A stretch of 6,163 nucleotides of DNA from positions 1 to 6,163 of the forward strand of contig JAEXNS010000262.1 in NCBI GenBank assembly GCA_023439605.1, given 5' to 3'. Positions within the stretch are counted from its first letter, which is position 1. Every line of letters begins with the position of its first letter. This DNA comes from Bacillota bacterium (GTDB lineage Bacteria > Bacillota > Clostridia > Oscillospirales > Ruminococcaceae). Position numbers and translations under genes: made by a program. Of the stretch, positions 1 to 5,693 are shown piece by piece. A model generated the notes under the pieces. It was not told where the DNA came from. It did not search any database and saw only the letters and a list, made by a program, of their open reading frames with translations.

Positions 1-643
1 CGGCACTATTTAGAACTAAATTTACGCCTTTACTTTTTATATGATTATGAACATCGCATGACATTTCATAATCCAAAGGAGCAATTACATGATTAGAAAA
101 TTCTACTACAGATACTTTTAAACCAGAATAAATTAAATTTTCAGCCATTTCTATACCTATGTAGCCTCCACCAACTACAACAGCACTTTTAGGCTTTTTA
201 TTTTCTATATATTCTTTAATTTTATAAGTATCAGGAATATTTCTTAAAGTGAATATAGCTTCATTTTCCAAACCTTTTATATTTGGTTTTATTGGTTCTG
301 CACCAGGAGAAAGAATAAGTTTATCATACGATTCTGTGTATATTTCATCAGTTTTATGATTTTTTACAGTTACATATTTTTTTTCTTTGTTTATTGCAAT
401 TACTTCGCTTTTATTTCTCACATCTACATTAAATCTTTTGTTAAAACTTTCAGGTGTTTGTAAAGTCAAAGCAGACTTATCCTTTATTTCTCCACCTATG
501 TAATATGGTAATCCACAGTTTGCAAATGAAATATATTCACCTTTTTCAAACATTATAATTTCTAAATTTTCATTCAATCTTCTTAACCTAGCTGCAGCAG
601 TAGCACCACCTGCAACACCACCAACTATTAAAACTTTATTCAT
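1..643 (-). CDS. CoA-disulfide reductase / NADH oxidase / persulfide reductase-type flavoprotein, N-terminal part
   Basis: The frame is open from the ATG at 643 to the window edge and gives 214 residues; the family usually has about 440, or about 550 with a C-terminal rhodanese domain. Seen: an FAD-binding Rossmann motif at residues 7-13 (VGGVAGG); a single redox cysteine, Cys43, in SFANCGLPYYIGG; an LSPGAEP segment at 111-117; and the NAD(P)H-binding motif VGGGYIGIE at 157-165. In this family the lone cysteine near position 43 forms the CoA-mixed disulfide, sulfenate or persulfide intermediate. This differs from the CxxxxC pair of glutathione reductase-type enzymes. The expected reaction is NAD(P)H-driven reduction of CoA-disulfide, CoA-persulfide, O2 or peroxide in the cytosol. 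The missing C-terminus would show whether a rhodanese domain is present and so which activity is likely. The start is supported by AAGGATGG, about 9 bases upstream, and by the motif beginning at residue 7. No gene lies just upstream, so it probably has its own promoter with the palindromes at 679-730. The family is certain; the substrate is not. Confidence 0.9.
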   Translation of the reverse strand, partial: MNKVLIVGGVAGGATAAARLRRLNENLEIIMFEKGEYISFANCGLPYYIGGEIKDKSALTLQTPESFNKRFNVDVRNKSEVIAINKEKKYVTVKNHKTDEIYTESYDKLILSPGAEPIKPNIKGLENEAIFTLRNIPDTYKIKEYIENKKPKSAVVVGGGYIGIEMAENLIYSGLKVSVVEFSNHVIAPLDYEMSCDVHNHIKSKGVNLVLNSA

Positions 644-678
644 AATTATGCACCATCCTTAAAATAGATATTTTTTTA

Positions 679-730
679 ACAGATAACATATGTATATTTT
701 AATTATACACATGTATAATTAATTATCTGT
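679..730 (-). promoter_or_regulatory. Nested palindromes, putative operator/promoter of the flavoprotein gene
   Basis: There are two inverted repeats, one inside the other's span. The outer arms are ACAGATAA (679-686) and TTATCTGT (723-730), 8 of 8 matched. The inner palindrome is AATTATACA-CA-TGTATAATT (701-720), 9-bp arms around 2 bases. On the minus strand the inner palindrome contains TATAAT (707-702), a good -10 about 58 bases before the start codon at 643. The matching -35 position (730-725, ACAGAT) is poor, as expected for an activated or tightly controlled promoter. A dimeric repressor or activator binding over the -10 is the inference; no regulator gene lies in the window, so its identity is unknown. 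Confidence 0.45.
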
Positions 731-775
731 GATAAAGTTACATTTTTATGATAATGCTAAAATAAACTTTCTAAA

Positions 776-792
776 CTTTAATCATATTAAAG
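776..792. repeat. Small perfect hairpin
   Basis: CTTTAAT (776-782), CAT, ATTAAAG (786-792): 7-bp arms with a 3-base loop. The stem is entirely A/T except for the closing C-G pair. Such short AT palindromes can arise by chance in DNA this AT-rich. It is listed because it lies between two stronger structured elements. Confidence 0.3.
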
Positions 793-838
793 AAATGGTT
801 AATATTCAGCCATATGTTAAAGGCAAAGATGTTTTACA

Positions 839-920
839 GAAGGTACAGAGCGACCGGAAAGCTCGGTCGACTCCGCAGAGTCGATACTTCTATAAAGCAA
901 CAAACTTTAGTAGCGAAGTA
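839..920. other. GC-rich cluster of hairpins, candidate structured RNA or repeat element
   Basis: By hand count about 60% of bases 846-890 are G or C, in a region otherwise far lower. Hairpin 1 is CGACCG (851-856) / CGGTCG (864-869). Hairpin 2 is TCGACTC (867-873) / GAGTCGA (878-884) with loop CGCA. Hairpin 3 pairs TACTTC-TA-TAAAG (885-897) with CTTTA-TA-GAAGTA (905-920), a 13-bp stem with bulges at 910 and 913-914 and loop CAACAAA. Hairpins 1 and 2 share bases 867-869. The left arm of hairpin 3 can also pair with GAAGgTA (839-845), so two alternative folds exist. I do not recognise a named RNA family. It could be a small RNA, a regulatory leader on the minus strand, or one copy of a dispersed palindromic repeat. 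Which strand is transcribed is unknown. Confidence 0.45.
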
Positions 921-930
921 GTAACAAGAA

Positions 931-974
931 ATGATAAACAATTTAAACTAAAAAGCTTATATATTGTTTATCAT
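931..974 (-). terminator. 12-bp inverted repeat, terminator-like, behind the SCIFF operon
   Basis: ATGATAAACAAT (931-942) and ATTGTTTATCAT (963-974) match at 12 of 12 positions around a 20-base loop; AAGAA (926-930) and TTCTT (980-984) could extend the stem past an internal bulge. It starts 14 bases beyond the restored stop codon (990-988) of the last gene of the SCIFF operon, where a terminator is expected. The stem is AT-rich and the minus-strand tail (TTCTTGTTAC) is a weak U-tract, so termination would be leaky. It could instead close the structured element at 839-920. Confidence 0.4.
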
Positions 975-987
975 TGAATTTCTTTAT

Positions 988-1178
988 TTAATTATTTTTT
1001 ACTCTATCATTGTACAAGTTTTCTATACTTCTATCATATGTTGCTTCAATTTCTTTAGAAAAAAGCATCCAGGAATTCCACCCTCATGATCTCTATGATA
1101 CTCAACACATTCACAACATTTACCATGTCTAGGGCAATCATAAGTACAAGAACATTTATTATCACTAATACATCCCAA
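988..1178 (-). pseudogene. Cysteine-rich small protein of the DUF6485 type, broken by a one-base frameshift
   Basis: From a TTG at 1178 the frame encodes cysteines 3, 9, 11, 15, 21, 22, 24 and 38, including CSCTYDCPRHGKCCECVEYH and GGIPGCFF. From memory this matches the short DUF6485 family, which has a tail like TYDRSIENF. Here that tail is present in another frame: after the TTTTTT run (1064-1059) the initial frame ends at a TAG (1025-1023, 51 codons), while the shifted frame reads SKEIEATYDRSIENLYNDR to the TAA at 990-988. Adding one T would restore a 63-residue protein. The start is a TTG behind AAGGCGGTG, which is AAGGAGGTG with one change and overlaps the scfB stop codon; only 14 bases separate the two genes, so this was the third gene of the SCIFF operon. 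Function is unknown; the cysteines and histidines suggest metal or Fe-S binding. The break may be real decay, an assembly error in a homopolymer, or recoding by slippage. All eight cysteines lie before the break. Confidence 0.75.
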
Positions 1179-1192
1179 ATTTAAGCACCGCC

Positions 1193-2575
1193 TTAAATTG
1201 ATTTATTTTCTTCTTGTTCAACACGAACAGCTTTTAACATTATAGCACATTCTAATCTTTTTTTCATAAGTTGACATGACAACTTATGAATATTATGTAT
1301 ATCACCTGCATATTGATAATTATTTGCGTTACATCCTCCACTACAATAAAACTTTGCCCAACAATTTGTACATTCTGGTTTTGAATAAACATTCGTTTTG
1401 GCAAATTCTTCTTTAATGGACTCATCAAAAGTTCCTTCATGAAGATTTCCCATTTTAAACTTCTCTTCTCCAACAAATTGATGACAAGGATATATGTCGC
1501 CTTCAGGAGTTATTGCAATATAATCATTTCCACAACCACAACCACGAAGTCTCTTAATAGCACATGGTCCTTGATCTAAATCTATCATAAAATGAAAGAA
1601 ATTGAACTTAGGCTTGATTTTTTCGCTTTCTAAAATCATCATTGCTAAACGTTCATATTCTTTGAATACAGCTGGTAAATCGCCTTCTGTTATTGCATAT
1701 GGTTCTTTTGAGTTACAAACAACTGGTTCAACTGAAATTTGATCAAAACCTTCTTTGTTTAGTGAAAAGACATCTTCTGCAAAGTCAAGATTATATTTTG
1801 TAAAAGTACCTCTTACATAATAATCTTTATCCCTGTCCCTTTTTTCAACTAACTTTTTGAACTGTGGCATTATCCTATCATAACAACCAGTTCCATCTAA
1901 ACGTTTTCTCATTTTATCATTTACTTCTGGTCTACCATCTACAGAAAGAACTATATTTGACATTTCCTTATTTATAAAATCAATTTTTTCATCATCTAAA
2001 AGCATTCCATTTGTTGTAAGAGTAAATCTAAAATTTTTATTGTACTCTTTTTCCTTTGAACGTGCATAATTAACTATTTGTTTTACAACTTCAAAATTCA
2101 TCAATGGTTCTCCACCAAAAAAATCCAACTCAAGATTTTCTCTATCTTGAGATTTTTCTAAAAGAAAATCAATTGCTTTTTTCCCAGTCGCAAAGTCCAT
2201 TAATTTTCTACCGCCACCAAAATCTCCAGTTGAAGCAAAACAATAATCACACCTTAAGTTGCAATCATGTGCAATGTGAAGGCACATTGCTTTTACAGGA
2301 GAATTTATAGCATCCTTAGCATATTTACCATATACATCTTCAGAAAAAAGAATTTTTTCTTCATATGCCTGAACAACTTCCTCATAACATGTTTTTATAT
2401 CTTCCTCTTTATAAAAACGCAATAGCTTATCTACTACTTTTTTAGGACATTCTTTTTCAAATGGTGGTTCAACATTGTCTAGCATATCATATAGTAAATC
2501 ATCGACAACATGAACTCCACCGCTATTTATGTCTAAAACAATATTATATCCATTTAATTTATACTTATGTATCAA
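1193..2575 (-). CDS. scfB: Radical SAM/SPASM maturase that forms the thioether cross-link in SCIFF
   Basis: A 460-residue protein (family about 450-470). Order: an N-terminal leader-recognition region (residues 1 to about 90, beginning IHKYKLNGYNIVLD); the radical SAM core with Cys105, Cys109 and Cys112 (CNLRCDYC) holding the SAM-binding [4Fe-4S] cluster and GGEP at 154-157; then a SPASM domain with cysteines 338, 346, 348 and 364 and the run C402-x2-C405-x5-C411-x3-C415-x18-C434, expected to bind two auxiliary [4Fe-4S] clusters. In the studied homologues (CteB, Tte1186) the enzyme cleaves SAM reductively to a deoxyadenosyl radical, abstracts a hydrogen from the SCIFF peptide and joins a cysteine sulfur to a threonine alpha-carbon. 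The substrate gene scfA lies directly upstream. I place the start at the TTG (2575) because AGGTGAT (2589-2583) fits the 16S tail at 7 bases spacing; GTG 2587 and ATG 2584 are in frame but lie inside that site. Family assignment is secure. Confidence 0.96.
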   Translation of the reverse strand: MIHKYKLNGYNIVLDINSGGVHVVDDLLYDMLDNVEPPFEKECPKKVVDKLLRFYKEEDIKTCYEEVVQAYEEKILFSEDVYGKYAKDAINSPVKAMCLHIAHDCNLRCDYCFASTGDFGGGRKLMDFATGKKAIDFLLEKSQDRENLELDFFGGEPLMNFEVVKQIVNYARSKEKEYNKNFRFTLTTNGMLLDDEKIDFINKEMSNIVLSVDGRPEVNDKMRKRLDGTGCYDRIMPQFKKLVEKRDRDKDYYVRGTFTKYNLDFAEDVFSLNKEGFDQISVEPVVCNSKEPYAITEGDLPAVFKEYERLAMMILESEKIKPKFNFFHFMIDLDQGPCAIKRLRGCGCGNDYIAITPEGDIYPCHQFVGEEKFKMGNLHEGTFDESIKEEFAKTNVYSKPECTNCWAKFYCSGGCNANNYQYAGDIHNIHKLSCQLMKKRLECAIMLKAVRVEQEENKSI

Positions 2576-2582
2576 AACTGAC

Positions 2583-2589
2583 ATCACCT
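2583..2589 (-). promoter_or_regulatory. Ribosome binding site that decides the scfB start
   Basis: The minus strand reads AGGTGAT, matching the 3' part of the full Shine-Dalgarno complement AAAGGAGGTGAT. It covers the in-frame GTG (2587) and most of the ATG (2584), which leaves the TTG at 2575, 7 bases further on, as the best-spaced start. The protein then begins (M)IHKYKLNGYN, as I recall for homologues. Confidence 0.55.
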
Positions 2590-2610
2590 TTTCTATTATT
2601 ATAACATAAA

Positions 2611-2636
2611 ATTAAAAGGGACATTTCTGCCCCTTT
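2611..2636 (-). terminator. Attenuating terminator between scfA and scfB
   Basis: On the minus strand AAAGGGGCA (2636-2628), a GAAA tetraloop (2627-2624) and TGTCCCTTT (2623-2615) form a 9-bp stem with one G-U pair, followed by TTTTAATTTT from within the stem end. It sits in the 71-base gap between the scfA stop and scfB. Partial termination here would give more precursor peptide than maturase, as is common in peptide-modification operons. The interrupted T-tract fits leaky rather than complete stopping. scfB could also have its own promoter, but I see no good one in the gap. Confidence 0.75.
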
Positions 2637-2658
2637 ATAATTCGAACAAATTCAAAAA

Positions 2659-2796
2659 TCATTTTTCACATTTTTGATTTGCTACTGTACATGATGTTTT
2701 GCAAGCTGATTGACATGAAGCTTGACACTTACCGCAACCGCCTTTTTTAGCTGTTTCTTTCAAATTTGCTTTATTAATAGTTTTTATGTGCTTCAT
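2659..2796 (-). CDS. scfA: SCIFF, six-cysteine-in-forty-five ribosomal peptide precursor
   Basis: Exactly 45 residues with six cysteines at 21, 24, 28, 32, 36 and 43, the defining pattern of the SCIFF family. Residues 1-18 (MKHIKTINKANLKETAKK) are the basic leader that the maturase recognises; the core carries the highly conserved CQASCQSACKTSC segment (24-36). Cys32 and Thr37 are both present; these are the positions reported to be joined by a thioether in characterised homologues. The modified peptide belongs to the ranthipeptide class, is nearly universal in Clostridia, and has no settled function; links to quorum sensing and cell physiology have been proposed. There is no hydrophobic signal peptide and no exporter in the window. 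The start has a strong site, GGAGG at 2808-2804, 7 bases before the ATG. The gene has its own promoter and precedes the maturase scfB. Confidence 0.97.
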   Translation of the reverse strand: MKHIKTINKANLKETAKKGGCGKCQASCQSACKTSCTVANQKCEK

Positions 2797-2828
2797 TAAA
2801 TAACCTCCAAAAGAATAACTTAATATGT

Positions 2829-2857
2829 ATTATATCATAAAAAAACAATATAATCAA
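2829..2857 (-). promoter_or_regulatory. Promoter of the scfA-scfB operon
   Basis: The minus strand shows -35 TTGATT (2857-2852), a 17-base T-rich spacer and a perfect -10 TATAAT (2834-2829). Transcription would start near 2822 and leave a leader of about 26 bases before scfA. The strength of the match suggests high, housekeeping sigma-A expression. The 110 or so bases between it and yajC hold nothing else I can support, and no clear terminator for yajC, so read-through from yajC is possible. Confidence 0.75.
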
Positions 2858-2970
2858 GAGTTTTTTACAAGAAAAACACATAGCCAACACATAACGTCAA
2901 TATGTATATTATGCATTTAAAATCAAAATATATTTAGTGAGTTTACACAAAAATTTAAATTTAATAAAAA

Positions 2971-3360
2971 CTATTCTTCAGTTTCTTTCTTTTCTTCTTT
3001 TGATTTTGATTTCTTGATGTTTACTTTTTCTTCTTCCATTTTTTCATGTAAAGTTGCATTTTCTCTAATTGCCCAAACTTTTATTCTCAATTTACTTTTA
3101 TCTCCACCAGTTTCTATAACAACTGTGTCGTCTGTTTTTCTAACAACTATACCAACTATTCCGCCTATAGTTGTAATTTCATCCCCAATTTGAATGTTTT
3201 CACGCATTTGCTTTTCGTCTTTTTCTTTTTTCTTTTGAGGACGTATCATAAAGAAATAAAGCACCACTAACAAAGGTACAAACATAATTAAAGAACCAAA
3301 CATTGATGGTGTTGATGCATCATTTGCCATAAAAACTTGTGTAATAAGACCTAAATTCAT
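2971..3360 (-). CDS. yajC: YajC, Sec translocase accessory subunit
   Basis: 129 residues, close to the usual 90-120 plus a charged tail. Residues about 22-38 (GSLIMFVPLLVVLYFF) form one membrane helix, followed at once by the family signature MIRPQKKKEK. The cytosolic domain contains GDEITTIGGIVGIV (58-71) and ends KLRIKVWAIRENA; the last 25 residues are a lysine/glutamate-rich, probably disordered tail. YajC associates with SecD and SecF in the SecYEG holotranslocon and helps protein export; secD and secF are not in the window. The ATG at 3360 follows GGGAG about 9 bases upstream. It lies 36 bases behind nfnB with no strong terminator, so it may be transcribed from the nfnAB promoter. Its position just before scfA matches an arrangement I recall in other Clostridia. 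Confidence 0.93.
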   Translation of the reverse strand: MNLGLITQVFMANDASTPSMFGSLIMFVPLLVVLYFFMIRPQKKKEKDEKQMRENIQIGDEITTIGGIVGIVVRKTDDTVVIETGGDKSKLRIKVWAIRENATLHEKMEEEKVNIKKSKSKEEKKETEE

Positions 3361-3378
3361 AAAATATCTCCCTTAAAT

Positions 3379-3396
3379 AAGTTATATAAATAACTT
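3379..3396 (-). repeat. AT-rich hairpin between nfnB and yajC
   Basis: AAGTTAT (3379-3385), loop ATAA, ATAACTT (3390-3396): perfect 7-bp arms ending right at the nfnB stop codon and just before the yajC ribosome site. With one G-C pair per arm and no U-tract it is unlikely to terminate strongly. It may slow polymerase or protect the 3' end of the nfnAB message. Confidence 0.4.
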
Positions 3397-4788
3397 TTAA
3401 TTTCTGTTTTTTGATATATATTCATCAATTGATTTTGCTGCTGTTTTACCAGCACCCATAGCTAATATAACTGTAGCTGCACCTGTAACAGCATCACCGC
3501 CTGCATAAACTGCCTCTTTAGTTGTTAACATGTCTTCATTTACAACTAAACAGCCTCTTCTATTAACTTCTAAACCTTCTGTTGTAGAACGAATTAATGG
3601 GTTTGGAGATGTTCCTATTGACATTATTACTGTATCTAATTCTAGTTCAAAATTAGAACCTTTTACTTCTACAGGGCTTCTTCTCCCACTTTCATCTTTT
3701 TCACCTAACTCCATTTTTATACATTCCATTGATTTTACTCGACCTGTTTCATCACCATTTATTTTTATAGGATTATTTAATAGCAAAAATTCTATACCCT
3801 CTTCTTTTGCATGATGAACTTCTTCTCTTCTAGCTGGTATCTCTTCTTCTGAACGTCTATAAACAATATAAACATTTTCAGCACCCATTCTTTTGGCACT
3901 TCTCGCAGCATCCATTGCAACATTTCCGCCACCTACTACTGCTACTTTTTTTGCTGCTTTTACTGGTGTATCATAGTCACTTAAATAACCTTTCATAAGG
4001 TTAATTCTTGTTAAATATTCATTTGCAGAATAAACTCCTCTTAAGGCTTCACCTTCTATTCCCATAAAATTAGGAAGTCCAGCACCTGAACCAATAAATA
4101 CAGCCTTATATCCCATTTCTATAATTTCATCCACTGATAAAACTTTTCCAATTACCATATTAGTCATAATTTCAACACCTAAGTCTCTAAGTGTCTGAAT
4201 TTCCTTTTGCACTATAGCTTTTGGTAATCTAAATTCAGGAATACCATACATTAAAACTCCACCAGCAACATGAAAAGCTTCAAAAATAGTCACTTGATAG
4301 CCGAGTTTAGCTAAATCACCAGCACATGTTAACCCTGCAGGACCAGCACCAACAACAGCGACTTTATGTCCGTTTGATTGAGGTTTTTCAACTTTAACTG
4401 GCTTATTTTCCATTATATAATCCGCTACAAATCTTTCCAACCTTCCAATAGCAACTGGTTCACCTTTTATTCCTCTTACACACTTCCCTTCACATTGTGT
4501 TTCTTGAGGACATACTCTTCCGCATACAGCTGGTAATCCATTTGTGGAAGTTATAATTTCATATGCTTTTTCAAAATTTTCATTTGTAACTTCTTTTATA
4601 AACTCTGGTATTCTTACACTTACAGGACATCCTGCAACACATGGTTTTGTTTTACAATCTAAACAACGTTTAGATTCTTCAACAGCCATTGACTTTGAGT
4701 ACCCTAAAGTTACTTCTTCAAAGTTAGTTGCTCTTACTTTTGGCTCTTGTTCCGGCATTGGAACTTTTAATAGTGACATATTCGCCAT
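3397..4788 (-). CDS. nfnB: NfnB, large subunit of electron-bifurcating NADH-dependent ferredoxin:NADP oxidoreductase
   Basis: 463 residues, full length for the family. The N-terminus carries eight cysteines in two groups, Cys42/45/50/54 (CLDCKTKPCVAGCP) and Cys89/93/99/103, which hold two [4Fe-4S] clusters. An FAD motif follows at 145-154 (VVGAGPAGLT), and an NADP-binding motif at 284-293 (VVGGGNVAMD) with the arginine pair 311-312 that reads the 2'-phosphate. GTSPNP (392-397) and YAGGDAVTG (428-436) complete the fold. On its own it resembles the glutamate synthase small subunit and is often annotated gltA/gltD. The directly upstream nfnA and the absence of a glutamate synthase large subunit here make the transhydrogenase the better call. 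In Nfn this subunit holds the bifurcating FAD, coupling 2 NADPH to reduction of one NAD and ferredoxin, reversibly. The start at 4788 has AAAGGAG 9 bases upstream; the second in-frame ATG (4779) would be 18 away. The gap to nfnA is 23 bases. Confidence 0.93.
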   Translation of the reverse strand: MANMSLLKVPMPEQEPKVRATNFEEVTLGYSKSMAVEESKRCLDCKTKPCVAGCPVSVRIPEFIKEVTNENFEKAYEIITSTNGLPAVCGRVCPQETQCEGKCVRGIKGEPVAIGRLERFVADYIMENKPVKVEKPQSNGHKVAVVGAGPAGLTCAGDLAKLGYQVTIFEAFHVAGGVLMYGIPEFRLPKAIVQKEIQTLRDLGVEIMTNMVIGKVLSVDEIIEMGYKAVFIGSGAGLPNFMGIEGEALRGVYSANEYLTRINLMKGYLSDYDTPVKAAKKVAVVGGGNVAMDAARSAKRMGAENVYIVYRRSEEEIPARREEVHHAKEEGIEFLLLNNPIKINGDETGRVKSMECIKMELGEKDESGRRSPVEVKGSNFELELDTVIMSIGTSPNPLIRSTTEGLEVNRRGCLVVNEDMLTTKEAVYAGGDAVTGAATVILAMGAGKTAAKSIDEYISKNRN

Positions 4789-4811
4789 TATACTTTACTC
4801 CTTTATACAAC

Positions 4812-5630
4812 CTATGATGTCATTTTACAACTATGTTCTTCTTCTTTGTAAGTTGCATTTCGATTCATAAGTTCATCAAAATCAACTTCATGTCCATCAA
4901 AATCAGGGCCTTCAACACATGCATACTTTATTTTACCACCAACAGTTACACGGCATCCACCGCACATACCTGTTCCATCTATCATTATTGGATTTAGTGA
5001 AACCATTGTTTTAATTCCATATTCTTTTGTAAGTTCTGATATAAACTTCATCATAATAACTGGACCTATTGCAATAATCAAATCGTAATGTTTACCATTT
5101 TCAATTTGTTCTTTTAAAGCATTTGTTACAAAACCTTTGATTCCATAAGAACCATCATCAGTTGTTATAATAAGTTCATTAGATACCTTTTTAAATTCAT
5201 CTTCTAAAATTACAATATCCTTGTTTCTAAATCCTGCGATTACATCAACATTAATCCCTTTTTTATACAAAGATTTTGCTTGTGGGTAAGCAATAGCACA
5301 TCCTACCCCACCACCTACAACACAAACACTTTTTACATCTTCTCCTGTGTGAGTTGGTAGTCCTAATGGGCCTACAACATCAAGTATACTATCTCCAATA
5401 TTTAGCTTAGCTAATTGTTGGGTTGACTTACCAACTATCTGAAATATTAAAGTTATAGTACCTAACTCTCTGTCATAATCTGCTATAGTTAAAGGAATTC
5501 TTTCTCCCATTTCATCAACTCTAAAAATTATAAATTGACCTGCCAAAGCTTTTTTTGCAATAAAAGGTGCTTGTATTTCCATTAATGTAACAGAATCATT
5601 CAAATTGCGTTTGTTAACAATTTTAAACAT
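4812..5630 (-). CDS. nfnA: NfnA, small subunit of electron-bifurcating NADH-dependent ferredoxin:NADP oxidoreductase
   Basis: 272 residues, typical for the family (about 275-285). It has the ferredoxin-reductase fold: a beta-barrel FAD domain with RIPLT at 44-48, an NAD-binding domain with VVGGGVGCAIA at 104-114, and a C-terminal [2Fe-2S] site. The cluster ligands appear to be Asp218, Cys223, Cys226 and Cys238 (DGTGMCGGC and YAC), the one-aspartate, three-cysteine set I recall from the Thermotoga and Pyrococcus enzymes. It is related to the dihydroorotate dehydrogenase electron-transfer subunit PyrK and is often named sulfide dehydrogenase subunit beta. NADH binds here and electrons pass to or from the bifurcating FAD of NfnB. 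No pyrD is next to it, and nfnB follows after 23 bases, which supports the Nfn assignment. The ATG at 5630 has GGGAGG about 10 bases upstream. It is the first gene of its operon. Confidence 0.93.
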   Translation of the reverse strand: MFKIVNKRNLNDSVTLMEIQAPFIAKKALAGQFIIFRVDEMGERIPLTIADYDRELGTITLIFQIVGKSTQQLAKLNIGDSILDVVGPLGLPTHTGEDVKSVCVVGGGVGCAIAYPQAKSLYKKGINVDVIAGFRNKDIVILEDEFKKVSNELIITTDDGSYGIKGFVTNALKEQIENGKHYDLIIAIGPVIMMKFISELTKEYGIKTMVSLNPIMIDGTGMCGGCRVTVGGKIKYACVEGPDFDGHEVDFDELMNRNATYKEEEHSCKMTS

Positions 5631-5693
5631 TTAATAAATACCTCCCGAAAATCCAATAAAAACTCATTTTATTTCACTGGTTACATATATTTA

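Larger units (their letters stand above)
644..987. other. 344-base intergenic region without a convincing gene
   Basis: This gap separates the 3' end of the SCIFF operon from the flavoprotein gene. No reading frame here is convincing. The longest is an 82-codon GTG-start frame on the plus strand (729-977) with no Shine-Dalgarno site, and it runs through three hairpins. Instead the gap is full of inverted repeats: an operator-like palindrome (679-730), a small perfect hairpin with 7-bp arms (776-782 and 786-792), a 9-base inverted pair TAACATATG (684-692) / CATATGTTA (811-819), a GC-rich hairpin cluster (839-920) and a 12-bp inverted repeat (931-974). It may be the long leader of the flavoprotein gene, a separate small RNA, or the remains of a non-coding mobile repeat. 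The sequence alone does not decide. Confidence 0.6.

Noticed and set aside
839..974. CRISPR array or tRNA
   Set aside because: There are no regularly spaced direct repeats, and the hairpins do not form a cloverleaf with acceptor and T-arm sequences.
729..977. 82-codon plus-strand reading frame in the intergenic gap
   Set aside because: It starts with GTG, has no Shine-Dalgarno site, resembles no family I know, and passes through the GC-rich hairpins and the 12-bp inverted repeat, which explain its sequence better.
2104..2310. Plus-strand reading frame inside scfB, and similar ones inside nfnB (3530-3814, 4544-4870)
   Set aside because: Each is a shadow of a strongly supported minus-strand gene, with no recognisable protein or ribosome site.
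2881..2970. Terminator for yajC
   Set aside because: Only AT-rich runs such as AAATTTAAATTT are present, with no stable stem followed by a U-tract.
3397..4788. Glutamate synthase small subunit (gltD/gltA)
   Set aside because: The sequence would fit, but the adjacent NfnA-type subunit and the lack of a glutamate synthase large subunit here favour NfnB.
4812..5630. Dihydroorotate dehydrogenase electron-transfer subunit PyrK
   Set aside because: The cluster site starts with aspartate followed by three cysteines and the partner gene is nfnB; no pyrD is adjacent.
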